Below, in pieces: positions 1 through 9,569 of a stretch of 64,000 bases of DNA. This DNA comes from Microbacterium sp. 2FI (GTDB lineage: Bacteria; Actinomycetota; Actinomycetes; Actinomycetales; Microbacteriaceae), in NCBI RefSeq assembly GCF_005502885.1, contig NZ_SCMR01000003.1, positions 245,493-309,492 of the forward strand, in the 5' to 3' direction. The position numbers were made by a program, and so were the translations under genes. Position 1 is the stretch's first letter. Every line of letters starts with the position of its first letter. The notes under the pieces were generated by a model. It was given only the letters and a program-made list of their open reading frames with translations. It was not told where the DNA came from and ran no database searches.

Positions 1-1344
1 GATCTCGTCGGCGACGCCCGGGTCCACGCCCGGGCCGTCGTCGTGCACGCGCAGGATCGCGTCGCCGTTCTCGGTCGCCACGCTCACGGTGACCGTCGTG
101 CCGGCGGGCGTGTGGGTGCGCGCGTTCGCGAGCAGGTTCGCCGCGACCTGATGCAGGCGCCCCGCGTCTCCGGCGAGCACGACGGGCTCTTCCCCGACGT
201 CGATCTGCCAGACGTGGTCCGGACCGGCCGGCCGCGCGTCGCCCACCGCCTCGATCGCGAGGCGTGACAGGTCGACGGCGCCGTAGACGAGCTCCTGCCC
301 CTCGTCGAGCCGGGCGAGCAGCAGCAGATCCTCGACCAGCGTCGTCATGCGCAGGGACTGCGCCTGGATGCGCTCGAGCGACGATTCGGCCGTGTCGATG
401 GTCTCGGGGCGGTGGCTCGTGCCGAGGGCGCGCAGCGACAGTTCGGAGTAGCCGCGGATCGAAGCGAGGGGCGTGCGCAGCTCATGACTCGCGTCGGCGA
501 CGAACCGCCGCATCCGCTCCTCGTTGCGCTGGCGTGCCGACAGCGACGATCCGACGTGGTCGAGCAGCGTGTTCAGCGCCGCGCCGACGCGGCCGATCTC
601 AGTGCGGGGATCCGCCTCGCGATCGGGGACGCGCTCGGGGATCGACACGTCGCCGTGGTCGAGCGGCAGCCGCGACACGCGCTCCGCGGTGTCGGCGACG
701 GCACGCAGCGGCGCGAGCCCCGCACGGATCGTCCACGCGGACGCCGCGGCGAGCAGGATCAGACCGCCGAGGGTCAGCAGGCCGATGGTGGTCAGCATCC
801 GTCCGATCGTCTGGGCGACCTCGTCGCGCGAGAGGCCCACCACGATGATCGACGGTCCCGAGGTGATGCCCTGCACACGGTAGGTGCCGACATCGTCGAT
901 CGAAACGACGAGCGGACCCTCCTGCTGGAGGCCGGCGGCCAGCTGGGTGATCTGATCGTCGTTGAGCGCCGTGACCGTGCCGTCGGCCTCGGTCACCGCG
1001 GCTGTCGGGGCCTCCGGGGGCGACTCGACGGCCAGCAGGGTGCCGGCGGGCTGGGGCTGCTCGGTGAGGATCTCTTCGGCGCTGAGCCCTGTGGCGATGA
1101 GCGGCCGGGCCATCGCGGCGGTGCGCTCCGACACGTTCTTCAGCTGATCGGTGAGGCGGTCTTCGAGCACGGTTCCCAGCAGCGCGCTGGTCGTGACGGC
1201 GACGAGCACCATGATGAGCGACGTGATCGCGACGACGGTGACGATGAGCCTGCGCTGCAGGGTCCAGGGGTGTCGAGCGGATGCCGAGGCCGGGGTCTCG
1301 GCATCCGTCGATGTGTCGGGCGTGTGAGCCGCCGCCGTCGTCAC
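1..1344 (-). CDS. Two-component sensor histidine kinase, 3' end cut by window edge
   Basis: A membrane sensor kinase that should phosphorylate the response regulator encoded just upstream of it. The 448 visible residues show an N-terminal membrane segment near residues 33-52, an extracytoplasmic sensor region, a second membrane segment near 180-200, a HAMP-like linker, and a HisKA box reading F-V-A-D-A-S-H-E-L-R-T-P with the phospho-acceptor at His287. An ATP-binding domain follows with a D-D-G-P-G-V motif near the left edge, so only the last part is missing. The GTG start at 1344 overlaps the TGA of the regulator gene, indicating translational coupling. Family and role are clear; the stimulus is unknown. 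The ABC exporter across the divergent promoter region suggests an envelope-stress or drug-efflux circuit, which is inference. Confidence 0.93.
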   Translation of the reverse strand, partial: MTTAAAHTPDTSTDAETPASASARHPWTLQRRLIVTVVAITSLIMVLVAVTTSALLGTVLEDRLTDQLKNVSERTAAMARPLIATGLSAEEILTEQPQPAGTLLAVESPPEAPTAAVTEADGTVTALNDDQITQLAAGLQQEGPLVVSIDDVGTYRVQGITSGPSIIVVGLSRDEVAQTIGRMLTTIGLLTLGGLILLAAASAWTIRAGLAPLRAVADTAERVSRLPLDHGDVSIPERVPDREADPRTEIGRVGAALNTLLDHVGSSLSARQRNEERMRRFVADASHELRTPLASIRGYSELSLRALGTSHRPETIDTAESSLERIQAQSLRMTTLVEDLLLLARLDEGQELVYGAVDLSRLAIEAVGDARPAGPDHVWQIDVGEEPVVLAGDAGRLHQVAANLLANARTHTPAGTTVTVSVATENGDAILRVHDDGPGVDPGVADEI

Positions 1345-2069
1345 TGGGGCGCCTTGATCATGTACCCGACTCCGCGGACGGTGTGGATGAGGGGCTCGCG
1401 GCCGGCATCGATCTTCTTGCGGAGGTACGAGATGTACAGCTCGACGACGCTGGAGCGGCCGCCGAAGTCGTAGTTCCAGACGCGATCGAGGATCTGCGCC
1501 TTCGACACCACGCGGCGCTGGTTGCGCATGAGGTAGCGCAGCAGCTCGAACTCGGTCGCCGTCAGCTCGATCTGCTCGCCCGATCGCTCGACTTCATGGC
1601 TGTCCTCGTTGAGCGTGAGATCGGCGACCCGCAGGATCGGCTCGGCACCCGACGCGTGAGCGGTGCCCGCGCGGCGCATGAGGCCTCGGAGCCGCGCGAC
1701 GACCTCTTCGAGACTGAAAGGCTTGGTGACGTAGTCGTCGCCGCCCGCGGTGAGGCCGGCGACACGGTCGCTGACGGCATCCTTCGCGGTGAGGAACAGC
1801 ACGGGCACGTCGTCGCCCGACTGGCGCAGGCGCTGCAGCACCGCCATGCCGTCGAGGTCGGGCATCATGACGTCGAGCACCATCGCGTCGGGGGCGAACT
1901 CCCGTGCAGCCTGCAGGGCTTCGAAGCCGGAGCCCGCGGCTCGCACCTCCCATCCCTCCATCCGCAGCGCCATCGACAGCAGGTCGGTGAGCATCTGCTC
2001 GTCGTCGACGACGAGCACGCGCAGCGGCGATCCGTCGGGACGGGTGAGGGCAGGGGTGGGGCTCGTCAT
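1341..2069 (-). CDS. OmpR/PhoB-family response regulator
   Basis: A DNA-binding response regulator of 242 residues, the usual length. The receiver domain (about 16-130) has the acidic pair D22/D23, the phospho-acceptor D66 in V-L-D-V-M-M-P, T94 and K116. The C-terminal winged helix (about 145-240) ends with the R-G-V-G-Y motif typical of OmpR/PhoB proteins. It is first in an operon with the kinase (GTGA overlap). The divergent exporter gene starts 171 bp away, and the gap between them holds three CTATG half-sites at helical spacing that could be this protein's binding sites. Confidence 0.95.
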   Translation of the reverse strand: MTSPTPALTRPDGSPLRVLVVDDEQMLTDLLSMALRMEGWEVRAAGSGFEALQAAREFAPDAMVLDVMMPDLDGMAVLQRLRQSGDDVPVLFLTAKDAVSDRVAGLTAGGDDYVTKPFSLEEVVARLRGLMRRAGTAHASGAEPILRVADLTLNEDSHEVERSGEQIELTATEFELLRYLMRNQRRVVSKAQILDRVWNYDFGGRSSVVELYISYLRKKIDAGREPLIHTVRGVGYMIKAPQ

Positions 2070-2090
2070 GACTCCATTGTGGCGATGAAT

Positions 2091-2118
2091 CTATGCGCTT
2101 CCTATGGAGCCGCCTATG
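2091..2118. promoter_or_regulatory. Three CTATG direct repeats, candidate response-regulator operator
   Basis: CTATG occurs at 2091-2095, 2102-2106 and 2114-2118, spaced 11 and 12 bases apart. OmpR/PhoB-type regulators typically bind tandem half-sites with about 11-bp periodicity. The repeats lie immediately upstream of the regulator gene (start 2069, minus strand) and about 80 bp upstream of the exporter's -10 box. Control of both units is inferred, not shown. Confidence 0.45.
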
Positions 2119-2194
2119 CGGCCGCTGTGAGTGTCGCGGTCCCACACATAACGTCCTCATAGCCGGCGCTGGCGTGCCGCATCGACGCCGTCCC

Positions 2195-2236
2195 TAGCGT
2201 CACAGCGACGGCCGGCACCGAGCCCGCCGGGAGGAG
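2195..2236 (+). promoter_or_regulatory. -10 box and ribosome binding site of the exporter operon
   Basis: TAGCGT at 2195-2200 matches the TANNNT -10 form seen before many genes in this window. Transcription from about 2207 would give a leader of roughly 34 nt. That leader ends in a strong GGGAGGAG ribosome binding site just before the ATG at 2241. No convincing -35 box is visible. Confidence 0.45.
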
Positions 2237-2240
2237 ACTC

Positions 2241-3689
2241 ATGTACGGAACGTATCTGCGGCGGGAGCTCTCCGGCCGCAAGAAGCAGACGATCATCGTC
2301 GCGTCGGGGCTCGCGATCGCGATCGCCCTCGTGATGGTCGTCAATGCGCTCGCCGCGGGCGTGCGCGATGCGCAGGCGCAAGCGCTCGCGTCGGTGTACG
2401 GCGTCGGCACCGATCTCACCGTCACCGGCGCCATGGCCGAGCCCGGCGAGGGCCGCGGGCAGATGTTCGAGTTCGGCGAAGACGGCGGTGAGACCGCCGA
2501 CGACGGAACGACCGAGCTCAGCCAGTCGCGTCTGGTCACCGACTTCATGCGCGGGACGCTCGAGGCCGAGGCACTCGCGACCGTCGAGTCGGTCGACGGG
2601 GTGGCCGCGGCATCGGGTGCACTGAGTCTTTCGAACATGACCTTCTCGGGCGAGCTGCCCGAGCGCCCCGCCGACGGCGCCGCGGAGCAGGGCGCACCGC
2701 CGGAGGGCGGCGGGGGCGGCTTCGGCGGCGGCTCGTTCGGCGTCGACTCGTTCACCGTGCTCGGCGTGGATTCCGCAGCGGCGTCCGTCGGGCCGCTCTC
2801 GGCCGTCACGGTGAGCGACGGCCGCGCCCTCGACGACGCCGACGCCGGCCAGAACGTCGTCGTGCTCGACGCGACCTACGCGACGACGGCCGAAGCAGCC
2901 GTCGGCGATCAGATCGAGATCGGCGGCGAGGAGTTCGAGGTGGTCGGCATCGTCGCGTCCGCCTCGAGCGCGGCCGACACCGCCGCGAACGTCTACATCC
3001 CGCTGGATGTCGCCCAGGCGCTCTCCGGCGCAGGCGCCGTCATCTCCACCGTGTACGTGCAGGCGGAGTCGTCCGACACCATCGCCGCGGTGCAGACGGC
3101 GATCCAGGAGGAGCTCCCGGACGCCACCGTCAGCTCGCAGTCCGACCTCGCCTCGACGGTGTCGGGGTCGCTCGCAAGCGCGTCGTCGCTCATCACGAGC
3201 CTCGGCACGTGGCTGTCGGTCCTCGCGCTCGGCGTCGCCCTCGTGCTGGCGGTGCTCTTCACGATCTCGGGCGTCTCGCGCCGCACACGGGAGTTCGGCA
3301 CGCTCAAGGCCATCGGCTGGTCGAACCGCCGGGTCGTCGGTCAGGTCGCGGGGGAGTCCGTCGTGCAGGGCCTCATCGGCGGCGCTGCGGGCCTGGTGAT
3401 CGGGCTCGCGAGCATCGCCGTCATCAACCTCGTCTCGCCGACCATCTCGGCCGCGCCCGCCGCCGAGGCGGTCACCGGCGGTCCTGGCGGCATGGGTCCC
3501 GGGGGCGCGTTCGGCGATGCCGTGATGACTCAGGGATCGACCGACATCATCCTCAGCGCGCCGCTCACGCCGTGGGTGGTCCTCGCCGCCATCGGACTCG
3601 CCGTGCTCGGCGGCCTCGTCGCCGGTGCGTTCGGCGGATGGCGCGCCGCGCGACTGAGCCCTGCCGAGGCCCTTCGATCGGTGGGGTGA
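2241..3689 (+). CDS. MacB/FtsX-type ABC transporter permease
   Basis: Membrane subunit of an ABC exporter of the MacB/LolC class (482 residues). One N-terminal membrane helix (about 17-40) is followed by a large extracytoplasmic MacB-like domain (about 41-310). The FtsX domain comes next, with three C-terminal helices (about 318-345, 365-395 and 440-465) and the family's cytoplasmic stretch R-E-F-G-T-L-K-A-I-G-W. Two glycine-rich inserts stand out, at about 153-167 and 412-421, both in regions predicted outside the membrane. The ATPase gene follows directly. With the divergent two-component system this resembles peptide or antibiotic efflux modules, but the substrate cannot be read from the sequence. 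Confidence 0.9.
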   Translation: MYGTYLRRELSGRKKQTIIVASGLAIAIALVMVVNALAAGVRDAQAQALASVYGVGTDLTVTGAMAEPGEGRGQMFEFGEDGGETADDGTTELSQSRLVTDFMRGTLEAEALATVESVDGVAAASGALSLSNMTFSGELPERPADGAAEQGAPPEGGGGGFGGGSFGVDSFTVLGVDSAAASVGPLSAVTVSDGRALDDADAGQNVVVLDATYATTAEAAVGDQIEIGGEEFEVVGIVASASSAADTAANVYIPLDVAQALSGAGAVISTVYVQAESSDTIAAVQTAIQEELPDATVSSQSDLASTVSGSLASASSLITSLGTWLSVLALGVALVLAVLFTISGVSRRTREFGTLKAIGWSNRRVVGQVAGESVVQGLIGGAAGLVIGLASIAVINLVSPTISAAPAAEAVTGGPGGMGPGGAFGDAVMTQGSTDIILSAPLTPWVVLAAIGLAVLGGLVAGAFGGWRAARLSPAEALRSVG

Positions 3690-3756
3690 GGCAGAGATGA
3701 CCGATGTGACAGTGCCGCATTCCCACCACACGACAGGCTCGACAGGAGAGAACACC

Positions 3757-4497
<741 letters not shown>

Positions 4498-4499
4498 GC

Positions 4500-5495
4500 T
4501 CAGCCCGCCGACCGTGCGAAGGCCGCGATGCGATCGAACAGCGCATCGCGGCCTTCGTCGATGCGCTGCGCATCGGGGTGGGCGTCGTAGTGCGCGAGGA
4601 TGCGGCGCGCGCCCTCGTCGAAGGTGATCGTGGTGCGGAACTCGGGCACGAGCGCGGTCACCTTCGCGGTGTCGAAGGTGACCGAGTGCGCCTTGTCGCC
4701 GATGAGGGTGGGGCCGAGCTCCGGTGCGAACGCCGCGATGGTGTCGGAGGCGACGTGGACGAAGTCGGGCTCGGCGACACCGGCGGCATCGGCGAGCCAC
4801 CCGTAGATGCGGTTCCAGGTCGGCGCGTGCGAGCCCGTGATCGTGAAGGCGTCGCCGACCGCGGCCGGGTTCGCGAGCAGTCCCGTGAACGCGACGGCGA
4901 AGTCGTCGGCGTGGGTGAGCGTCCACAGGCTCGTGCCGTCGCCGTGGATGACGACCGGCTTTCCGGCGCGCATGCGCGCGATGTCGGTCCAGCCGCCGAT
5001 CGTGGGGATCATGCGCTCGTCGTAGGTGTGCGACGGACGGATGATCGTGATCGGCAGGCCGCGCTCGCGGTGGGCCGAGACCAGGAGGTCCTCGCACGCG
5101 ATCTTGTCGCGCGAGTACTGCCAGAAGGGGTTGCGCAGCGGCGTCGACTCGGTCACCGGGAGGCTCCGCGGCGGCTTCTCGTAGGCCGAGGCCGAGCTGA
5201 TGAAGACGTACTGCCCGGTCCTGCCCTGGAAGAGATCGACGTCCTGCTGCACGTGCTCGGGAGTGAACGCGAGGAACTCCGCGACGGCGTCGTATTCGGC
5301 ATCCCGTGTCGCCTCTCTCACGGCCACGGCGTCGCGCACGTCCGCGACGATCTCGCGCACCCCGTCGGGAAGCGGCCGCCGGGCAGAGCCCCGGTTGAGC
5401 ACGGTGACGTCGTCGCCCGCCTCGACGCTGCGGCGCACGCACGCCGCGCTGATCGTTCCGGTACCGCCGATGTAGAGCACTCGCTTCGTCGTCAC
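4500..5495 (-). CDS. NAD(P)-dependent epimerase/reductase (extended SDR family)
   Basis: A 331-residue Rossmann-fold protein of the extended short-chain dehydrogenase/epimerase family. The nucleotide-binding motif is near the N-terminus (V-L-Y-I-G-G-T-G-T-I-S, residues 6-16), with F-I-S-S-A-S-A-Y-E-K around 97-106. The active-site Tyr-x-x-x-Lys is not obvious: the equivalent appears as Y-S-R-D-K. This subgroup resembles plant-type RNA-binding/epimerase-like proteins and NAD-dependent reductases, so the substrate cannot be named. The GTG start is leaderless: TAGTGT at 5502-5507 (minus strand) lies 6 nt before it. It is convergent with the ABC operon, with a 2-nt gap. Confidence 0.85.
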   Translation of the reverse strand: MTTKRVLYIGGTGTISAACVRRSVEAGDDVTVLNRGSARRPLPDGVREIVADVRDAVAVREATRDAEYDAVAEFLAFTPEHVQQDVDLFQGRTGQYVFISSASAYEKPPRSLPVTESTPLRNPFWQYSRDKIACEDLLVSAHRERGLPITIIRPSHTYDERMIPTIGGWTDIARMRAGKPVVIHGDGTSLWTLTHADDFAVAFTGLLANPAAVGDAFTITGSHAPTWNRIYGWLADAAGVAEPDFVHVASDTIAAFAPELGPTLIGDKAHSVTFDTAKVTALVPEFRTTITFDEGARRILAHYDAHPDAQRIDEGRDALFDRIAAFARSAG

Positions 5496-5501
5496 GCCTC
5501 G

Positions 5502-5530
5502 ACACTAGTGGGGCATCGCTCGCCTAGGGT
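5502..5530. promoter_or_regulatory. Back-to-back leaderless -10 boxes for the epimerase gene and corA
   Basis: The minus-strand box TAGTGT (5507-5502) and the plus-strand box TAGGGT (5525-5530) share a 41-bp intergenic gap. Each sits 6 nt before its own start codon, GTG 5495 and ATG 5537. The -35 region of each must lie over or beyond the other's -10 box, so the two polymerases should compete. Confidence 0.55.
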
Positions 5531-5536
5531 GGCCCC

Positions 5537-6547
5537 ATGACGCTCGTGGATGCTGCCGTGTACGTCGATGGTCGGCGGGTCTCCAGCGGCACGGCCGCCG
5601 AGGCGCTCGCGGATGCCCGAGCCCGCGGCGGAATGGCATGGATCGGGCTGTACCGGCCCGGAGTCGATGAGATGGACGAATTGGCGACGCTGCTCGGCAT
5701 CCACCCGCTCGCGGCCGAGGACGCCCTCAAGGGGCACCAGCGGGCGAAGCTCGAGCGCTACGGCGACATGACGTTCATCGTGCTTCAGCCCGCCCGCTAC
5801 CTCGACGAGACCGAGACGGTGGAGTTCGGCGAGGTGCATCTGTTCGTCGGGCCCGACTACGTCATCACCGTCCGTCACGCCGAGAACCCCGACCTCGCCA
5901 CGGTGCGGCATCGGCTCGAGGCGCGACCCGACGTGCTCGCGCACGGTCCGTTCGCGGTGGTGTGGGCCGTGTGCGACGACGTCGTCGACCAGTACCTGCC
6001 GGTCGTCGCCGGCGTCGAGAACGACATCGACGAGATCGAGGACGAGCTGTTCTCCGGCGATCCGGCCGTCTCGAAGCGCATCTTCGGGCTGCAGCGCGAA
6101 GTGATCGACCTGCAGCACGCCACGACACCGCTGGTCGACATGTTCGACCGGCTGCAGAAGATCGTGCTGGAGTCCTCCGGTGCCACAGAGGCCCCGGCGA
6201 TCCGCGATGTCGACGACCACGCGCGCCGCATCGTCGAGAAGGTGGATGCCTTCCGCCCCACCCTCGACAGCGCCCTCACCGTTCACGCGACGATGGTCGA
6301 CCAGGAGAACAACGAGGCGATGCGGCGCATGGCGGAGTTCGGCCTGCAGCAGAACGAGCAGGTCAAGAAGGTCTCCGGCTGGGCGGCGATCCTGTTCGCG
6401 CCGACTCTCGTGGGCACGATCTACGGCATGAACTTCGACCATATGCCGGAGCTCCACTGGGCGCTCGGGTATCCGATGGCCCTCGGGCTGATGGCGGCGA
6501 CGTCGCTGACGCTCTACATCATCTTCAAACGGAAGGGCTGGCTGTAG
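5537..6547 (+). CDS. corA: CorA-family magnesium/cobalt transporter
   Basis: An inner-membrane divalent cation channel of 336 residues. The cytoplasmic N-terminal domain and long helices precede two C-terminal membrane helices (about 277-296 and 312-332). The family signature G-M-N is present at 297-299 in Y-G-M-N-F, at the end of the first helix. The selectivity-loop sequence is F-D-H-M-P-E-L-H-W. Start ATG 5537 follows a TAGGGT box by 6 nt and has no Shine-Dalgarno, so the mRNA is probably leaderless. Confidence 0.95.
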   Translation: MTLVDAAVYVDGRRVSSGTAAEALADARARGGMAWIGLYRPGVDEMDELATLLGIHPLAAEDALKGHQRAKLERYGDMTFIVLQPARYLDETETVEFGEVHLFVGPDYVITVRHAENPDLATVRHRLEARPDVLAHGPFAVVWAVCDDVVDQYLPVVAGVENDIDEIEDELFSGDPAVSKRIFGLQREVIDLQHATTPLVDMFDRLQKIVLESSGATEAPAIRDVDDHARRIVEKVDAFRPTLDSALTVHATMVDQENNEAMRRMAEFGLQQNEQVKKVSGWAAILFAPTLVGTIYGMNFDHMPELHWALGYPMALGLMAATSLTLYIIFKRKGWL

Positions 6548-6603
6548 ATCGGGTCGAGCGTGGGACTAGCGGCATGTCGGGGGTGCCCGTTACCGTGACG
6601 CGG

Positions 6604-7926
6604 GTGACTGATCTCTTGAGCGATTTCGCGACCGGAAAGGTCGTCCGGCCCGGCGACGCGGAGTGGGATGCCGCGCGGCGGTTCCATTCCGGCATCGGCG
6701 TGCCGACTGTCGTGATCCGCGCGGCATCCGTCGACGATGTGCGTGCGGCCCTCCGCTACGCCGTCGCCGAGCGGCTCGACGTGATGATCCGCGGCGGCGG
6801 GCACAGTGATTGGGGCGCGGTTCCGGGCGGGCTCACGATCGATCTGTCGGCGATGAACGGCATCACGGTCGACGGCACGCTCGTGCGGATCGGCGGCGGG
6901 GCGGTCTGGGGCGACGTGGCCCGCGAGCTGGCGACGCACGATCTCGGGATCAGCTCCGGCGACACCGCGTCCGTCGGCGTCGGCGGACTCACCCTCGGCG
7001 GGGGAATCGGCTGGATGGTGCGCGCGTGGGGACTCGCGGCCGATCAGCTGGTCGGCGCTCAGGTGGTCACCGTTCGCGGCGAAGTGCTCGAGGTGACCGA
7101 CGCCTCGCACCCCGACCTGCTGTGGGCGCTGCGTGGCGGCGGGGGCAACTTCGCCGTCGTCACGCGATTCGATTTCCGCGCGCACGCGCTCCCGGGCGTG
7201 GTCGCCGCGACGTTCGGCGTGCCGGACGACCCACGCCCGGCACTGCGGGCGCTGCGGGACATGATGGGCGATGCCCCGCGAGAGCTCACCGTGACGTTCA
7301 TGGATGTGCCCCCGATGGATCCGAGTGCACCGCCGGGCGCGGCGATCGAGGCCATCTGGGCAGGCGCCGACGAAGCGGCGGCACGGGTGGCCCTCGCACC
7401 GCTGCTGGCGGTGGCGGGCGTCACCGAGGTCGAGTTCGGCGTGCGCAGCTACCCCGACGTGCTCCTGGAGATGCCCGCCGCCGACCCCGAGGCGCCGATG
7501 CCCGGCTTCATCGGCGGCAACACGCTGGTGCCCGACCTCTCCGACGCCGCGATCGATGCGCTCGTGCGGTTCCGTCAGGCGAACGAGATGTCGGTGATGT
7601 TCCTGCGGTCCCTCGGCGGCGCGTACGCCGATGTTCCCCAGGAGCAGACCGCGTTCCCGGCACGGCATGCCACGTGGTTCGCGATGGCGGGTGCCTTCGA
7701 CATCCCCGGACTCGTCGACGATGCCCGTCGTGCGGCGATCACCGCCGACTGGGAGGCGATCGAGGTGCTCGGCGCCGGCGTCTACGGCAACTTCACCACG
7801 TCGACGGATCCGAGTTGGGTGTCGCGCATGTACGCACCCGACACGCTTGCGCGCCTCGCCGTGATCAAGCGCGCGTGGGACCCCGCGAACGTCTTCTGCC
7901 GCAATCACAACGTCGCGCCGGCCTGA
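6604..7926 (+). CDS. FAD-binding oxidoreductase, berberine-bridge-enzyme type
   Basis: A VAO/BBE-type flavoprotein of about 440 residues. The N-terminal FAD_binding_4 domain has R-G-G-G-H-S (the histidine that is often a covalent FAD anchor in this family) and a V-G-G-L-T-L-G-G-G-I-G motif. The extreme C-terminus carries the BBE signature D-P-A-N-V-F-C-R-N-H-N. The usual second anchor, a cysteine of the bicovalent enzymes, is not evident. I prefer GTG 6604 because TACCGT (6591-6596) lies 7 nt upstream, as in other leaderless genes here. An in-frame ATG at 6574 would add ten residues. The substrate is unknown. Confidence 0.9.
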   Translation: MTDLLSDFATGKVVRPGDAEWDAARRFHSGIGVPTVVIRAASVDDVRAALRYAVAERLDVMIRGGGHSDWGAVPGGLTIDLSAMNGITVDGTLVRIGGGAVWGDVARELATHDLGISSGDTASVGVGGLTLGGGIGWMVRAWGLAADQLVGAQVVTVRGEVLEVTDASHPDLLWALRGGGGNFAVVTRFDFRAHALPGVVAATFGVPDDPRPALRALRDMMGDAPRELTVTFMDVPPMDPSAPPGAAIEAIWAGADEAAARVALAPLLAVAGVTEVEFGVRSYPDVLLEMPAADPEAPMPGFIGGNTLVPDLSDAAIDALVRFRQANEMSVMFLRSLGGAYADVPQEQTAFPARHATWFAMAGAFDIPGLVDDARRAAITADWEAIEVLGAGVYGNFTTSTDPSWVSRMYAPDTLARLAVIKRAWDPANVFCRNHNVAPA

Positions 7927-7937
7927 GCCCGCACGCG

Positions 7938-7973
7938 CAGACGCCCTCCCCGCCGAAGCGGGGAGGGCGTCTG
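7938..7973. terminator. Bidirectional hairpin terminator
   Basis: A perfect 16-bp inverted repeat (7938-7953 with 7958-7973) with a CGAA tetraloop lies between the convergent oxidoreductase gene and gnd. There is no T-tract on either side. It probably ends both transcripts. Confidence 0.8.
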
Positions 7974-7993
7974 GTCGGCTCAGTACCGGGGCG

Positions 7994-9442
7994 TCAGTGG
8001 GTGTCTTCGGCCTCGATCTCGGTGCGATCGCCCGACCACAGGGTGTGGAACGTGCCGGGCTTGTCGACGCGCTTGTAGGTGTGCGCGCCGAAGAAGTCGC
8101 GCTGCCCCTGGACGAGGGCTGCGGGAAGGCGCTCTGCCCGCAGGCCGTCGTAGTAGGCCAGCGACGATGAGAAGGCGGGAGCGGGGATGCCGGTGGTCGT
8201 CGCGTGCGCGACGATCCGGCGCCACGCGCCCTGCGCCGAGGCGAAGGCTCCGGCGAAATACGGTGCGGTGAGCAGCACCGGCAGGTCGGGGGTCTCGTCG
8301 TAGGCCTCGGCGATGCGGTTCAGGAACTGGGCGCGGATGATGCAGCCGCCGCGCCAGATCTTCGACACCGCGCCGAGGTCGATCTTCCAGTCGTACTCGG
8401 CGGCGCCGGCGCGGATCTCGTCGAAGCCCTGCGAGTACGCCACGATCTTCGACGCGTACAGGGCGAGGCGCACGTCCTCGATGAAGGCATCGGTGTCGGT
8501 GACTTCGAGTGCGTCTGCCGGGCCGGGAAGGCCGCCCGACACGGCGCGCTGTTCAGGGTGGCTCGACAGCGACCGCGCGAAGACGGCTTCGGCGATGCCC
8601 GATACGGGCACGCCCAGGTTCAGTGCGGTCTGCACGGTCCAGGCGCCGGTGCCCTTGGCGCCGGCCTGGTCGAGGATGACGTCGACGAGCGGCTTGCCGG
8701 TTTCGGCGTCGACCTGGCGGAGCACCTCGGCGGTGATCTCGATCAGGTACGACTCGAGCTCGCCGCGGTTCCACTCGGCGAAGACGTCGGCGATCTCGGC
8801 GGGGCTCTTGCCGGTGCCGCGGCGGATCAGGTCGTAGGCCTCGGCGATGAGCTGCATGTCGGCGTACTCGATGCCGTTGTGCACCATCTTCACGAAGTGG
8901 CCGGCGCCGTCGTGGCCGACGTGCGTGACGCACGGCTCGCCCTCGGCGATCGCGGCGATGGACTTCAGGATGGGACCGAGGGTCACCCACGACTCGTCCG
9001 AGCCGCCGGGCATGATCGAGGGGCCGAGGAGGGCTCCCTCCTCGCCGCCTGAGATGCCGGCGCCGACGAAGTTGATCCCGGTCTCGCGCACGGCCTTCTC
9101 GCGGCGGATCGTGTCGGTGAAGAGCGCATTGCCGCCGTCGACGATGATGTCGCCGGGCTCGAAGACCTCGACGAGCGAATCGATGACGGCATCCGTCGGG
9201 CCGCCGGCCTTGACCATGATGATCGCGGTGCGGGGCTTCTGCAGGGTCGCGGCGAACTCCTCGTACGAGAACGCGGGCGCGAAACCGGCCTCGGGGTGGT
9301 CCGCCACCAGCTCGTCGGTCTTGGAACGGCTGCGGTTGTAGATCGCCACCGTGTTCCCCTCGCGGCTGGCGAGGTTGCGGGCGAGGTTCGACCCCATCAC
9401 CGCAAGGCCCACTACTCCGATGTTCGCTGCTGCCTCGGTCAC
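7994..9442 (-). CDS. gnd: 6-phosphogluconate dehydrogenase, decarboxylating
   Basis: An oxidative pentose-phosphate enzyme that converts 6-phosphogluconate to ribulose 5-phosphate and CO2 with NAD(P)+. The 482 residues match the long form of the family. The N-terminal Rossmann motif reads G-L-A-V-M-G-S-N-L-A-R-N. The substrate-binding signature G-I-S-G-G-E-E-G-A-L and the active-site lysine in H-F-V-K-M-V-H-N-G-I-E-Y are present. GTG 9442 is preceded by an AGGAG ribosome binding site, so unlike its neighbours it has a true leader. Gluconokinase is divergent, 127 bp away, forming a gluconate-to-pentose-phosphate pair. Confidence 0.97.
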   Translation of the reverse strand: MTEAAANIGVVGLAVMGSNLARNLASREGNTVAIYNRSRSKTDELVADHPEAGFAPAFSYEEFAATLQKPRTAIIMVKAGGPTDAVIDSLVEVFEPGDIIVDGGNALFTDTIRREKAVRETGINFVGAGISGGEEGALLGPSIMPGGSDESWVTLGPILKSIAAIAEGEPCVTHVGHDGAGHFVKMVHNGIEYADMQLIAEAYDLIRRGTGKSPAEIADVFAEWNRGELESYLIEITAEVLRQVDAETGKPLVDVILDQAGAKGTGAWTVQTALNLGVPVSGIAEAVFARSLSSHPEQRAVSGGLPGPADALEVTDTDAFIEDVRLALYASKIVAYSQGFDEIRAGAAEYDWKIDLGAVSKIWRGGCIIRAQFLNRIAEAYDETPDLPVLLTAPYFAGAFASAQGAWRRIVAHATTTGIPAPAFSSSLAYYDGLRAERLPAALVQGQRDFFGAHTYKRVDKPGTFHTLWSGDRTEIEAEDTH

Positions 9443-9569
9443 TCAAGACTCCTGTCGTCGATCGCTCTCCAGCCTAGAGTCTGCCCCGTCCGTGTTACGT
9501 CCGCACAGCGTGATGCTCACGGCGTCCGGTGTCCGGTTGTGAGGCGGGCGATCCGGTAGCGTGACGCCC

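Noticed and set aside
3697..3756. ATG 3697 as start of the ABC ATPase gene
   Set aside because: It has a weak ribosome binding site and adds 20 residues before the ATPase fold; ATG 3757 has AGGAGA at proper spacing. It remains possible through coupling to the permease stop.
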